Positions 1 to 11,655 of a DNA stretch of 64,000 nt are shown here, in pieces. The first letter of the stretch is position 1, and every line of letters begins with the position of its first letter. Location: assembly GCA_947579665.1 (NCBI GenBank), contig OX388343.1, positions 87,028,254 through 87,092,253 of the forward strand, written 5' to 3'. Origin of the DNA: Sympetrum striolatum (lineage: Eukaryota > Arthropoda > Insecta > Odonata > Libellulidae). A program made the translations under genes and the position numbers. The notes below the pieces were generated by a model, which saw only the letters and a list, made by a program, of their open reading frames with translations, was not told where the DNA came from and did not search any database.

Positions 1-770
1 AATCTCCGGACGCGCTTGATCGACTTTTTTACGATAACTTCGACGACATTCGAAGAGTTATCTTGACGTAAAACGCTCTCAAGAATTTTAAATACATCTC
101 ATAACAAAATTACCTCTGACGAGTAGAGACCATAATTTTTATATTATAAGTAATTATAAACATACCATTTCAAACGGATGTAGATTGCTTACAGCTGATA
201 TGCAATATTTGCGAATCATTTTCCATGTCAACCAAAGTAGATATATTTCATTCCTTTACCATTCTCTTAATTAACTATGAATGAATTAAAAAGTAGTCTG
301 TTCATAGATTTGCCCAACAGAAACACGGAGACGAAACATACCCTTCACATCGATAAAATAACAGACAGTCTCTTGCAGAGAATAGAAGGAAATTTATTTT
401 CTCGTCCTTCTTTTCTTTGCGTCACGTTTGCGTTGCGTTTCTTTGTTGCTTCACTTTGAAGTCTGCAGGATCGGCAGAGAGACAGTGAAAACACAGATCA
501 GGGAAAGTAGTACTGAGAGTGTGAGAACGGCATTCAAACTGGCGGAACTAAACTTCGACTGAATTATGTCAGGAATATTTACAAAGGGCGCCGAACATTC
601 GTATTGCTGAGACATTATCTCCGAAAATCCTAACTGATCAAGGGCGGCTTAAAGATAAGGTAGGGCAGAAACAGCCATCTCTAGTCGCTTAGTTCAAACG
701 CTTTTAATTTTAAACATTCCCGCAATATGACGTCTTTGGTGATGTAGGTTGGCGGAAGAATTTAAACTAG
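1..770. other. No gene seen; AT-rich flank
   Basis: I see no coding exon, transposase domain or RNA gene here. A short 60-codon open frame near 277-459 resembles no family I know and has no splice context, so I treat it as chance. A slightly more GC-rich stretch at 460-670 has no recognisable motif. Confidence 0.5.
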
Positions 771-1054
771 AATAGGTATTAGATGACCAATGGAAGGTGG
801 CTCTTAAGGTGGATCCACACTTGTAGCGTATCCCCGTATCGTAACATCGTGGCGTTGCAAGTGGCCGATACGCTACGGCGATACGAGTTAAACTTGCATC
901 CTGTAACCAAACTCTGTAACTGTATCATCTCACTGAGTTCCCAGTTTGATACGGGATCCCGAGTGAGAAACATGTCTTTACAGCTAGGTGCAGCTTCGTA
1001 TATTTATATTCACTACGCTCTGAAGAGAAAGAAAAACAACGCCGGTGGTGGTAA

Positions 1055-2920
1055 ACGCAACTGTACTCAAGCAGGGAAGAGTATAGTGGCTCAAGTTTAT
1101 TAGCAGTCTTGAAGTTTCAATCGGTCAGTGGCTTATATAAAATTTTCACAAGAATGTCTCCGAGTGATTTCGAATTTTTGATTAATATGGTCGGTCCAAA
1201 AATCTCGAAAAAAGATACAACGTTAAGGAAAGCCATTTCTGTTCAAGATAGGCTGGCTCTGACATTACGTTTCTTGGCAAGTGGTGATTCATACCTTAGT
1301 CTTCAGTACCTGTTTAAAATATCCAAGCAATCCATCAGCTACATCATTCCAGAAGTGTGTGAAGCTCTCATTGAAAATTTGAAGGCTTACATACAGGTAA
1401 AGAAAAAATTTATTATATCTTAAGAAGTAAAAAATCACTTAATATTATACAAATGCATACAATGACATAGATTTGATGCAAAAAAACAAAGGTGGAGTTA
1501 TTCAATAACTCACAGAATGTCAACATTTTCCTCGGAATACGAGGGAGAAGGACTTTGGGAATATGAGGGGGGAAAAGAGTTTGGAGATTGAATAGAAGGA
1601 GTCGTAGAATGTTGGGGTGAATTCATTTGGGGTTGAAAACTTAGGGTAGCAAATTGGGGTGGAGGATAAAGTTGTTCATAAAACCCCGTATTAGCTTTTA
1701 CGAAGACACCTAATATTTCATTTTGAATTGCACATCTAGAACTTTCACTATATCTTCTTAGTTTGGCAGCCACCATGTTGCCGAAATGCCGACATTCATC
1801 TTCGCTTTCCTGCGAACATGCAGCTAATAATTCAAAAGCCTTTTCAAGGCGTTGGTCTTCCACCTTCTTTCTTTTTCTTGGAGCCAGTGGAGGCTGGAAT
1901 TCGTTCTGTTCGGTAACTTTTGTTGTTGGAGGTGCCTCTCCTGGTTCTTCACCTTCTATAAATGTAGTTTAATTCTGTAACTGAATCAATATAAAATCAT
2001 TACTATTAAAACAAAGCTATCATATCTTTAAAAAGTAACAAAACAATAATAAAGTTTCATTTAATGACAATGAATTTGCGTATGACTCTGTTTTACAGAT
2101 ACCAAAAACAGAAGAGGAATGGCTATTAGTGGCAAAGCAATATGAAGAATTGTGGAATTTCCCACATGCGTTGGGGTCAATTGATGGAAAACATGTGATA
2201 TTACAGTGCCAAATCAAAAGTGTCAGTGAATACTTCAACTACAAGAATTCCTTCAGTATGGTACTTCTTGCTTTAGTTGATTCAGGTTACAACTTTATAT
2301 TTGTGGACGTGGGATGCCAAGGTAGAATTTCTGTCAGTGGGGTTTTTATGAATACAGAGCTTTACAAAAAACTAGAAGAAAAACCACTTTCTATTCCTCA
2401 GCCTGCCCCTTTAAATGGGAGGGAAAGAAATATCCCTTACTTCTTTATTGGAGATGAAGCTTTTCCTTTGAGCGAGAATCTCATGAAAGTTTATTCCGGT
2501 AAACATCAAAAAGGTTCAAAAGAAAGAATTTTCAATTACAGGATTTGCAGAGAAGGCAGAATTGTAGAAAATGTATTTGGCATTGCGTCGTCTTTTTTCC
2601 GAGTTCTCCGTAAACCTATGCTCTTAGAGCCAGAAAAAGCACAACTTGTCGTAATGACTATTGTTTGCTTACACAATTTCTTGAGGAGACAACCAGATTC
2701 AGCAAGATTTTATACACCACCAGGGTCTTTCGATTCATTTGAAAATGGTAAATTGATTGAAGGGAGTTGGAGGGCAATGAATAAGGAAAATGCTACTTCC
2801 TTACTTTCTATTCGAAATGTTGCGCGTAGGTCATCTATGAAGGCAACAGAAATTAGACAGGAATTAGCTAATTATTTTATGAATGAAGGTAGAGTGGAGT
2901 GGCAAGAAGACTACGCTTAA
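1055..2920 (+). CDS. PIF/Harbinger transposase, HARBI1-like, two exons
   Basis: This is a DDE nuclease of PIF/Harbinger DNA transposons. Exon 1 ends at 1396 (AYIQ, donor GTAAAG). Exon 2 runs 2099-2920 after a TTTTACAG acceptor, and the junction is in frame (AYIQ then IPKTEEEW). Exon 1 carries the family signature FTRMSPSDFEFLI and LRFLASGDSY. Exon 2 carries the triad: D in SIDGKHV, D in IGDEAFPL, E in RIVENVFG, followed by VCLHNFLRR. The protein homology continues upstream of 1055 as a QRRWW block, but an in-frame TAA at 1052-1054 cuts it, so the first residues of the usual protein are separated from the rest. The catalytic part is open to a natural stop. No terminal inverted repeats were found. 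It is probably a recently dead transposon rather than a domesticated gene. Confidence 0.85.
1510..1963 (-). CDS. BESS-like accessory protein of the Harbinger element, 3' exon
   Basis: This minus-strand exon lies wholly inside the intron of the Harbinger transposase. It begins after a TTTATAG acceptor near 1964 and reads EGEEPGEAPP, then a basic PRKRKK stretch, then the block ECRHFGNMVAAKLRRYSES, which looks like a BESS motif (the C-terminal dimerisation motif of MADF/Myb-type proteins). A Pro/Ser-rich tail follows to the stop. PIF/Harbinger elements commonly encode a second DNA-binding Myb/MADF-like protein, so it probably belongs to the same element. The DNA-binding N-terminal exon was not found; it may lie to the right, where the Gypsy element now sits. 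Confidence 0.6.
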
Positions 2921-3232
2921 AGTTGTCACATTGTCGCCGAACTCATTGTGTGCTAGTACTTACTGTGTTTAACGTCTGTCGTGGTTTATTTTTATCCAAA
3001 ATGAAGGTCAGGCTTTCATAAGCGAACCAGGAGCTTTTGTAAATTTCATCGCTTCCTGTAAAGAAATCGAATTATATATGTACCAATAAAAGAATTTTCC
3101 GTTTGAATTTCATTTTAGAAAGTGTCATCTTTCTTACTCACATTTTCTCATGTCAAATGAAGGCTGGTCTCTGCATGGTCCACCACCATCCCTCTGCTCC
3201 ACCCTCGATGTCACACCTTGGCCAACTCGGCC
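2921..3232. other. Harbinger 3' flank to Gypsy 3' end
   Basis: This stretch lies between the transposase stop and the integrase stop. It has an AATAAA-type signal near 3086 on the plus strand that could serve the transposase. The part next to the integrase is purine-rich on the minus strand (about 3170-3200), as expected near a polypurine tract. No 3' LTR matching the LTR at 9337-9545 is visible. Confidence 0.4.
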
Positions 3233-4595
3233 TCAAGCCTCCGCTTCCTTGAGGTCATCTACTTCTTCAGCTTCAGTGTCTTCTTGGTCTGCAGCATCCG
3301 CTTCCCCAAGGTCATCTACTTCTTCGGCTTCACTGTCCTCTTGGTCTGCCCCTTCCACTTCCCCGTCTTCTGGAGCCTTACACCATGGCTTCATTCGATC
3401 TGCACTGAACACGGAATTGAATGATCTTTGAGTTCGTCTAGCTCCGGGAAGGTCTTTCAGCACGTATCTGTCCCTAGGCAAAATCTCAGCCACTACATAA
3501 GGACCCTTAAATTTCGGTGCTAACTTACGCGACACTCCAGTAGCCTGTGCTTCCCTTTCCACTAACACCAAATCTCCACTCTGGTAATGTCTAGGTGGTT
3601 TATGTCTAGCATCGTATTTCTCTTTTTCCTCCCTCTGTCCCTTATCTATTCTGGATAGGGCTATTTCCCTATCTTCCTCAAGCGTATCTGCGACCTTTCC
3701 TTCTAAATTGTCCTCTAAGGTCAGAATAACGCGGTTTTTCAATGAAGTCCTGAGCCTAAACGCGAATAAGAGTTCACGAGGACTCTTCCCTGTCGTTTTG
3801 TTCGTCATCGAATTCATTGTGAACTGAATATCTTTGAGCGATACATCCCTATCACTCCCATCTTCTTCAGTGTACATTGTCGAAATCGCAGTTCCAATTA
3901 CGGCGTTGGACCTCTCTACTTGCCCATTCGCTCTCGGTGTGGCGGTAGCAATCTTGACATGCTTAATCTGATGATTTTTGCAAAGTTCCTCGAACTCTTT
4001 TGAAGTGAAGGCCGTACCTCTATCCGAAATCAGACGTTGCGGACTGCCGAAAATGCTAAATATCTCACTTAACGCCTCACATACCGGCTTGGTATTCGTG
4101 TTCTTCACGGCCTTCAGCATAATAAATTTCGTAAAGTTGTCAAGTGTAAAGTATGACAATACATACTCATTTCCCTTCTTACTCTTAGGAAATGGGCCTA
4201 GGTGATCGATGTGAACGGTATGAAACGGAGTGGATACTCTTTCCATCGTATGCAATTCGCCTTCTCTTTTACCTCCAGTTCGTTTATGGTAGGTATACTC
4301 AATATTGGCAGCTATATACTTCCTGACCCTTTTCCTCATCCTCGGAAACCAAAAATTCCTCTTCAGATGCTCCAGTCTTCTCTTCACCGAAATGCCCCAT
4401 GTCGTCGTGACTTCCCTTTATAATTCTGGAAATGACATCTCTTGGAACGACCCAACGTCTTTCTCCATTCACTCTTCGGCAGATTCGGTTGTCCTTTATG
4501 GTGTAGTCAACGTGTATCTGACGTTCCTCCTTCGTCGTCGCTGGCCCTTGCAGCACCCTTCGTAGATTCTCCAACACCGGGTCTTGAATTTGCAT
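3233..4595 (-). pseudogene. Gypsy integrase, frameshifted N-terminal zinc region
   Basis: The catalytic core is open from 4387 to 3233. It has D in HIDHLGPF, D in LISDRGTAF and E in NGQVERSNAV, so the DDE triad is intact. The pre-integrase part (4595-4299) is in another frame and overlaps it. The HHCC zinc site is damaged: the histidines (HDDMGH) are present, but the usual C-x-x-C before YHKRT reads NIEY. After the core come a GPY-type module (KFKGPYVVAEILPRDRYVL) and an acidic tail in which a block ending EEVDDL is repeated twice. The frameshift and Cys losses mark it as inactive. Confidence 0.85.
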
Positions 4596-4607
4596 GGTAA
4601 GCAGCCA

Positions 4608-5030
4608 ATCTTCCTATTCTTCAATCGCTGGTGCGGGAAACTTCACCTTTCTAGTCTTCTTGTTCAATGCTCGGTAGTCATTACAGAGTCTATTATAACC
4701 GTTGGCCTTCTTTACTAACAATGCGCGACTTGCATACTTTGAATTCGATTCTTATACTATTCCCAGCTTCATTAACCCCTCTACTTCTTTTTGCATTTCT
4801 CCTCGCTGAGAATACGGTAACCGGTAAGGTCTTAAATTCACCGGTTCTTCATCATTTAACTCAATATCAAAACTGGTTAAACTGACAGTCCCTAGTTCCT
4901 CAAGGTTCTTGGCAAAACATCGTCGGTATATATTGACCACATTGCGAATCTGTTGCCTCTCTGCTTCATGTAGATTTCCTCCCACGTTAATTTCGCCTGG
5001 TTCTATCGGTGTTTTCTCTTCTGCATTCAT
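4608..5030 (-). pseudogene. Gypsy reverse transcriptase, N-terminal fragment only
   Basis: The segment carries the start of the RT domain: PVNLRPYRLPYSQRGEMQKE then GLMKLGIV. After a frame change near 4752 it continues SKYASRALLVKKANGYNR and LCNDYRALNKK. It then stops at FPAPAIEE and joins integrase sequence. Motifs C to E of the RT and the RNase H domain are absent, so this is a remnant. Confidence 0.8.
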
Positions 5031-5099
5031 CCTATTTTCCTCTGGCTCCGACGAATCCCGTACGATATTTAATCTTCCATCTCCCTTTTAATCCAAATC

Positions 5100-5400
5100 C
5101 CTTTTTGGTCAAGAGCACTTCGCCCGATGATCACGGCGTCTTCTTGTGCGTAATGGGGGACAATCAACACCTCTACTTCGATGCTGACGTCATCTATCTG
5201 GAGAGCCACCTATTTCAGCCGATTGCCTCGCATGCATTTCCTCCGAAACCCACTAGCCGTCGCCAGCAAGTCTGGAATTGTAATCCGATCTCTCTCGCCA
5301 CGTCTTCTCTCAGAGTTACCACGTCGCTTCCTAGGTCAATGAACCCGACCACATGATTCCCATTTATTTCTATCCATTTGTGGTATTCATCCTTTATTTG
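5100..5400 (-). pseudogene. Gypsy aspartic protease region, broken
   Basis: On the minus strand the frame around 5350-5260 reads VVGFIDLGSDVVTLREDVAR. The DLGS is the active-site loop of retropepsin-like proteases (usually D-T/S-G). The rest of the frame has stops, so the domain is not intact. It lies between the gag knuckles and the RT start, as expected. Confidence 0.6.
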
Positions 5401-5466
5401 CCGATTTGCGGTAGCTATTCTGTTTACGTTTCCTTCCTTTGAGGACTGACGATGCCTTAAATTCCT

Positions 5467-6232
5467 TCATGGATAATCTTTCATCAAATGTCCCTGTTTC
5501 ATACAATTGAAACATTTATTGTCGCGCTTCTGTTTGGAGCAATCCTTGGCCCTATGCCCTTGCTCACCACAATTAAAGCATCTTTCAGTAGCTAATCTCT
5601 TTTCTCCCACCCTTCCGGGTCTCTCTCTTGATAAGGAGGGCTGGACAGCCGCCCTCTCGCTCATCTTCGCTCTTTCCGTAATGTTCTCGTATCTTTTGAT
5701 CTTCGCAAGCTGGTCTTCTACGTTTTCAAATTCACACATAGCAAACAATTTAACCAATTCTCTATCTGTTATTCCGTTCAAAATATATTTGATCGTGGAT
5801 GCGTCGTCTATTTCTCCACGTCTCGCGATGGCTTTCATCGAATATACGTAAGCCTCATACGTTTCTTTAGCTTCCTTCTTTCACTTTGTTAGGCACAGGT
5901 GGACATCTGCTTGATCGGCCCCCGAAGGGAAACTACAAAGTAGTCTTCTTTTAATCGCGTCCCACGAGTAGACCTCTTCCGCTACACTGTTTAACCACAG
6001 TCTTGCCGTCCCGCGTAACTTTGTAACAGCGTATGCTAACAGCATGGAATGATCCCAACCGTAGGCCGACGCCACCCCTTCCACTCGCCGCACCCATTGT
6101 TCCCAGTGCAAGGCATCTACGGGTAAATATCTCGGTAGGCCGTTTTTCATCCCCTCCACCTTTTTTCCTCAGCTCCTGGAAGTTATTGACATCGTCGCCG
6201 GAAGCGCTACTGGCGTAGTAGTTCATCCTCAT
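5467..6232 (-). pseudogene. Gypsy gag with two CCHC knuckles, frameshifted
   Basis: The gag core (6159-5881) has the Gypsy-type helical signature WEQWVRRVEGVASAYGW and KLRGTARLWLNS. After a frame break near 5880-5838 the frame continues to the nucleic-acid-binding end. The first knuckle is a good C-x2-C-x4-H-x4-C (CFNCGEQGHRAKDC); in the second (CFNCMKQGHLMKDY) the last Cys is Tyr. A start at 6232 (MRMNYYASS) is in a different frame from the core. Confidence 0.8.
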
Positions 6233-8570
6233 GCTGTATAGGTAGCGCTACTTATGAATTTTATCTTTCCGATACTGCCGATAGTATTGTTATTAATATT
6301 AAGTTATTGGAATTTAAAGTTAATCGTAAATAATAACTGAATTTGTATAAATAATTTTAATTCGTTATTTATGAAAAACTTAACTCCATGGTTTCTTCAG
6401 GTACGTAACAAATACTGATAATCAGTGGGATATGGGTAGAAACAAAAAAAAAACATTTTTAGTTTTTGTACATTTGTTGCTAGTTTATTTCAATGCTTAC
6501 AGTAAAATTTTATGAGAATGACAAATGGTTTGCACATCACAAGGAAAATATGTCCAAAATAAATTTCAAATATAACATTTCTTAGTCGTATATAAGAGCA
6601 GTTTTTGAAAATTCTTCAAAAAACATTTTTTTTTAGATTTGCTGATTATTCCACTACCACCCACGAAGCTATCAGAAAGGTAGAGTTTCTCTTTTTATTT
6701 ATGCTTCATAAACCTAAGAGGTTAGGAGATTCCCCTGGAGGCATATGAGAAAACACTAACATAAAAAAGATGCACAACTGAATGCATCACCTTTAATAAA
6801 AAAGAAAGAATATATTATAGCAAGAGAATTATTTAAAAGCATTAATCAACCCCAAGCGGTTGAGAGATTCCCCTAGATCAGTGGTTCCCAAACTTATTTG
6901 GCCTATCACACCCTTTCCAGAAAAAAAAATAATTACTCAGCGCCCCCCTGGAATATGCATCAACTATGCATACAAGTGATATATGGCTATGAATTCATCA
7001 TTAAGGACGAATAACTTACGATAAAAATATAAAAAAATCGAATATGTATCATTGTTACCAATAACTTTACATTAAGTAGATTTGATTGAGTCAAATCAAT
7101 GAGCCAGCCACATATATTTAAGATACGTATATGATTTACTTGACACATCGAAACTTTAAAGCAGCACGTAAAATCTATTAAAACATTTCTCAAAGAAATC
7201 TGAAGTTTAAAAGAAATGGTCACAAAATCACGTATCTTGTATAGAATTTTAGGACAAGAACAAAATACGAGGCGAGAATATTATATGCCAAACAAAATGA
7301 TGAAAGAACAACTGAGCCCATAATATTTCTTATGATAAATAGAAATCCTCAAAGCCATATAAACTATACGATGCGGTCAAAATGTTAACAACGAACCACA
7401 GATTTATTCGCTGATGCATAAAATGCCGATTTAAGCATATAGCAAAATTAAGTATTTTTGTTTCATAACCCGAATAAACAAAATCTATAATGAAATCGAG
7501 TTAAAGGCGTCAGCTACGCTAACAATAATTGGATGTAAATCGAGCGGCTTGTAGATAATACTTTGAAAATGCAGATCATAACAGCGAAAAGATGTTTCCT
7601 CAGTGAAAATCACACAATGTACACCATGAATCATCGAACACAGCATTCTTCTAAAAATTTTAACGAGAAAACAGCAACTTACCGTTACACGGTATCCAAA
7701 CCATTTCAGGATGCAGATGAAGAGATTTCTGAGATATTGATGTAAACTTGGTATCACTAGCCACAAACGTCAGACTGTCCTTCATTCAAGAAATTTTTCT
7801 GCAGTTTCCTTAACTATAAATGATTTTCTATCTTGCAAAATACGCCGCGGTAGGCAGGCATCGGTGGTTGGCATCGTCGGGTTTCCCCAGAAACACTATT
7901 TAAAAATAATAAATACTCATAAAGTTGAAAAACAGATCCAATCAATATGTAGGTAAAATTTCACTTTCACACTTTAGTGAAATTTTACCAATACGTATTT
8001 AATATATCAATCATCATCGATTACGCGCTTTGGTTTAACTAGTATCACAGAAACATATCAACGGAAACCTTTCCGTACAACTGATAAGTTGCTAAAATCT
8101 TTTATGATTATATGCCACTTAACATTTAAATAGAGATCTTCGATGTCATTTCTTAACTATTTAACAGATCAGTATAAAGTTAACACCATTAAGAAAGAAC
8201 TAAAATAAGGAATCCACAAGAGGAGAGAATAAGTAAACATTACCTCAAAGAATACATACTATTTACATCAGTGCTGTTGAAACGTGATACTTAATCTACT
8301 TATTTACAAAACTTGGTATATTTAATGATAAAATATCACATAAAATAGATTAAACATTGAAAGGAAGTATCACATGATGATCTTACCTCTTTCGCCACGC
8401 TGAAAGGACCTTAACCGTCTTGTTGTTCTTCTTCCGATTCAACTAAAGGGAAGTTATTAAAAAATTTATAACCTTACTTCAACTTTAAAAGAACTTCTTT
8501 AATATTCAAACACAATTTACAGTTCCTGTACTGTTACCATACAAACGTGTACAAGAGATTGCGAAATACT
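6233..8570. other. AT-rich stretch without gene
   Basis: No coding signal was recognised. The stretch separates two gag fragments and could be one or more insertions. A short repeated block, gagattcccct with similar flanks, occurs near 6728 and 6864. A hAT-like terminus starts at 6879 (listed separately). Confidence 0.4.
6879..6955 (+). repeat. hAT-like terminal sequence, single end
   Basis: The stretch starts CAGTGGTTCCCAAACTTATT and includes a C-rich block of the cagcgccccc type. This matches the ends of many hAT-family non-autonomous elements. The partner end was not found, so the element is truncated or the resemblance is partial. Confidence 0.4.
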
Positions 8571-8631
8571 GACGCTAAGTAAGGCGCGAAGGCGCGAAAA
8601 ATTAACAATAGAAAAACGAAACACCTACACT

Positions 8632-8697
8632 ATGAGAAATTAGGTAGGAGAAATTGCCTCTCACTATGAGAATTATAGAGGAGGAATTGCCTCTTGC
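8632..8697 (+). repeat. Two diverged tandem copies of a ~34-bp unit
   Basis: The unit begins ACTATGAGAA and ends attgcctct. It occurs twice in a row with small differences. No function is apparent. Confidence 0.6.
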
Positions 8698-8762
8698 AGC
8701 TGGTAGCGGCTACAGCGCTTTATGTGTCGATTTCAAGGTACTACTACGGGCGTGAAAACAGG

Positions 8763-9266
8763 CTACCCAACCCTCCCATTTATCTTGCCTCCCACTGATT
8801 GTTCCGATGTGAATCCCGACTCCACCAATGGTTCAAATTCTGGGAGCAATCTTTCCGCGAGCGAAATATGCGCCGTTGCGGAACTTCCCAACATCGTGCA
8901 CTGTCCCGTACCTAATAATTCTTTTTCTCTTTCTAAAACCTTTCGCTCTCTATCTAGCAACTCTCTCTCGCGTTGTAGGAATTCTCTTTCCCTGGCTACT
9001 TCGTACATCGCACCGCTCACCTCACTAATTTCTTGTACTCGACCATTTCGTCCCTCCGGATCTCGAAATTCGTTAATGCACCTAGCCTGAGGTAGCCATG
9101 TTGCGGGAGTAGAAGTGGCTGCAGGGATATCTAAAACGCTAAATGAAGGAGCCCGACCTCTTTCGCGCCCAACATCGCGCCTTCCCCACTCGGGTTCACT
9201 CCCGCGATCTCTATTCATCTTGCGCCTCGATTTCTCACGACTGGCCCAAAACACTTTATACTTCAC
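8763..9266 (-). pseudogene. Gag N-terminal half of an LTR retrotransposon
   Basis: An open frame of 167 residues lies just inside the LTR at 9337-9545 on the same strand. It has a basic start, then a strongly helical Glu/Arg-rich segment (EREFLQRERELLDRERKVLE) likely to be coiled coil, then LLPEFEPLVESGFTSEQ. That last phrase resembles the entry of the Gypsy gag core, but the frame ends soon after. It may be the missing N-terminus of the gag at 5467-6232, separated by a later insertion, or a second element. Confidence 0.55.
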
Positions 9267-9336
9267 TTACTTACAGTTTTTCTCTTCCTGGGTGTGTTTG
9301 GCGATAATCCATTTGGTAAATATCCCGCCGCTGCTC

Positions 9337-9545
9337 TGTTAGGAAACCTCCTACTTCGATACACCAAAGAAGACACCCAGATTTCTAGAATCACACTCTT
9401 TATTTTCCCAAGGCTTACACATGCCCATCACGAGCACTCCATCGAGCCGCCATTGCTCTAGTCACTCTACGTTCCACTGTTTCTTTAGTTCTTGCCTTGC
9501 AGCAGCAATTGTCTGCCGCCCCCTTCACCCTTTTTCTTTCCCACA
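9337..9545 (-). repeat. Probable LTR of a Gypsy-like element (5' LTR)
   Basis: On the minus strand the segment starts TGTGGG and ends TAACA, has an AATAAA signal (complement of 9399-9404) followed by a T/G-rich stretch, and is followed by leader and gag sequence. Its outer edge coincides with the point where unit 1 and unit 2 homology begins (9548 against 27947), which supports an insertion boundary. No second LTR was found. Confidence 0.6.
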
Positions 9546-10879
9546 GTATTTGCTCATACTGTGAACTAACTTACTTCATATTCTACTTATAAATGTACTA
9601 AAATATGCCAGATCTTAATTTAAAATGAGTTTTAGATTAGAAATATATGTGAACGGAATGAAAGGTGCAAATCTTCCTTGGAGATGTTTAAGAAAGGAGA
9701 GCCTCCTTTCTTACTAAGCGCAACAGAAATCTTTAAGGATGGGAAAATTGTGATGAAGCTAACGATTTAGTAATCCCAAAATATCATCAGATCATTTTAC
9801 ATCTCGGTAATCCGATAGCTGAATCCCTCGAATGCTCTTATATTACATTAATTTCCAAATTCCTCTTGTTTTCGTAAATAGGTACAAGATTCGGTCGATC
9901 AATTTCGTAAAATCTTAATCAAACATCAACATCGTGATTTCAAGGGAAAGCCCCCGTCAGGAGAGGCTTGAATCACAGCCAGCAAAATTTTTCACTATAA
10001 TGCGTGTATGATTTTCCGATTGACGTAATCAGCCGATGAAATATCCATAAACAAAACATGCATGCAACTCATTATGTTTATTTTTGTCAGTACCTACATA
10101 CATTCCTATTTTAGATTTATCAAAGACATCTCACTTGTTAACAATAAAATGGATCATTAAAAACACAGTGCAGAAGGGACACTTAGTGTCGGTCTTATGG
10201 GTTTTCTTGTGGTAATTTATACCCCTAGGACCTATTTCCCAATTATGGCCGCCATTTTGCTGGTAAGTAAAATCTCGCAGCTGCAGTAAGACTAACTATG
10301 TGAACTTTAATATTCCTTAAATCCCTTAATACGCTAAAGTTTAACGTCCTAAATCCCAAAAAACACTTTAAGATAAAGAAATATATATATATACAGTGAA
10401 ACCTGTGTTAAACGGAATCTCTCGGAACCATAATTTTTTTCCGGATAAGACAGTTTTCCGCTTAACCCAGAGTCTGACATTTCAAAAAACCGTTGAAAGG
10501 CATATCGTGCCCATAAAATGCGTCGCCTAAAAGGCTGGTTTTCATTAAAATTCTACATAGACGAATTTTCTATGAATATTCTATGTAGACGAAATTATTA
10601 TGGAATACTGATATAACAGTATCACATTGCGGTTAAATTTATTTATTTGAAGTAACATAAAAATTTATATATAAAATGAGCATATAATCCGTTATTTTGT
10701 CTGTTTTTCCTATATAATGCAATTTCTACGAAGCCGATAGCCTCATTAAGATGTTAAATAAATCGGCGTTACTTTGGTTAAGACTAAATTCTGCTAATTC
10801 TTTAAATAAAACAACATTCCTCTTTAGGACTTTTAGTTTCCTCACATATTACAGTTATACAAATACTTCTCGTCAGATT

Positions 10880-11655
10880 CACAGGGTTTTTATTCCATTA
10901 TAGTGTCTGTCATGGAGCCATCTTCATCGCTCGTCAGAAGATCGGTGATATGATAGGATAGAATTTGTTTTTTTACCGGTCTCGGGGACCAGTGCTGACA
11001 GAAATCCAGCTTCAGCGAAACATTGTTGAGCAGTCGATGTTTTATTATCTTTTACTGCCAAATTAATCCAATTTATGGCATCCTGCGCTGATATTTTTTA
11101 TCACCTCCGACACTGTATTCGCAGTATCTATAGCAGCCAATAACGATCGCATCATTTAATTTCTATATTGTGCCTTCAGCGTTCTAAGTACCTCCTCATC
11201 CATTGGCTGAGTGATGCTAGTTGTGTTTGCCGGCAACCATGAAATATTCGAAAGGCGAATTTTAGGGTGACAGGTTGCGTTATCGAGGAAAAGTATGACA
11301 TTCCTATCTCTCCTCTACGTTTCGGTGTTGAAACTTTTCAGCTACTCTTCCGTGATTGAAGCCGTGTTCCATGCTTTTTATTATTTCTTTATGTGATTGG
11401 TAGCTTCTCAATGGCAACATTTTTGAAACATCGTTATCGAGCTGATTTCCGGATGACAGGATGCTTTAGGAGCTCCCCAGCCATATTGCCACTAATAAAA
11501 ATGATGAAACGCTCCTTTGAGTGCTTCCTTTCTAAAGAATAAGCGTAAATGTAAGATAATTGTTTCCATTTCTGCACTAATTTCAAGAAACAGAATTTGG
11601 AAAAGGAAAAACCCTTGCAGTTTTCTCCTTTAACACAAAATGTTTCAGACAGCAA
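10880..11655 (-). pseudogene. Tigger transposase DDE region, broken
   Basis: The minus strand reads KERFIIFISGNMAG and RKSAR, then a stop and RCFKNVAIEKLP. Further on it reads NATCHPKIR and PANTTSITQPMDEEVL, followed by TAQQCFAEAGFLSA. These are typical Tigger/jerky phrases (second catalytic Asp region and the QPMD motif). Stops and frameshifts are frequent, so it is inactive. Confidence 0.75.

Larger units (their letters stand above)
3150..6232 (-). mobile_element. Internally deleted Ty3/Gypsy retrotransposon
   Basis: Reading the minus strand, the order is gag core, CCHC knuckles, aspartic protease, start of reverse transcriptase, integrase. That order (integrase last) is Ty3/Gypsy. The reverse-transcriptase palm with its YxDD box and all of RNase H are missing: the frame passes from NDYRALNKK and FPAPAIEE straight to the pre-integrase region EDWLLTMQIQDP. 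Frameshifts separate the segments. No 3' LTR is seen. It cannot replicate by itself. Confidence 0.85.

Noticed and set aside
3978..5356. Several plus-strand frames across the Gypsy element
   Set aside because: They are antisense to recognised pol segments.
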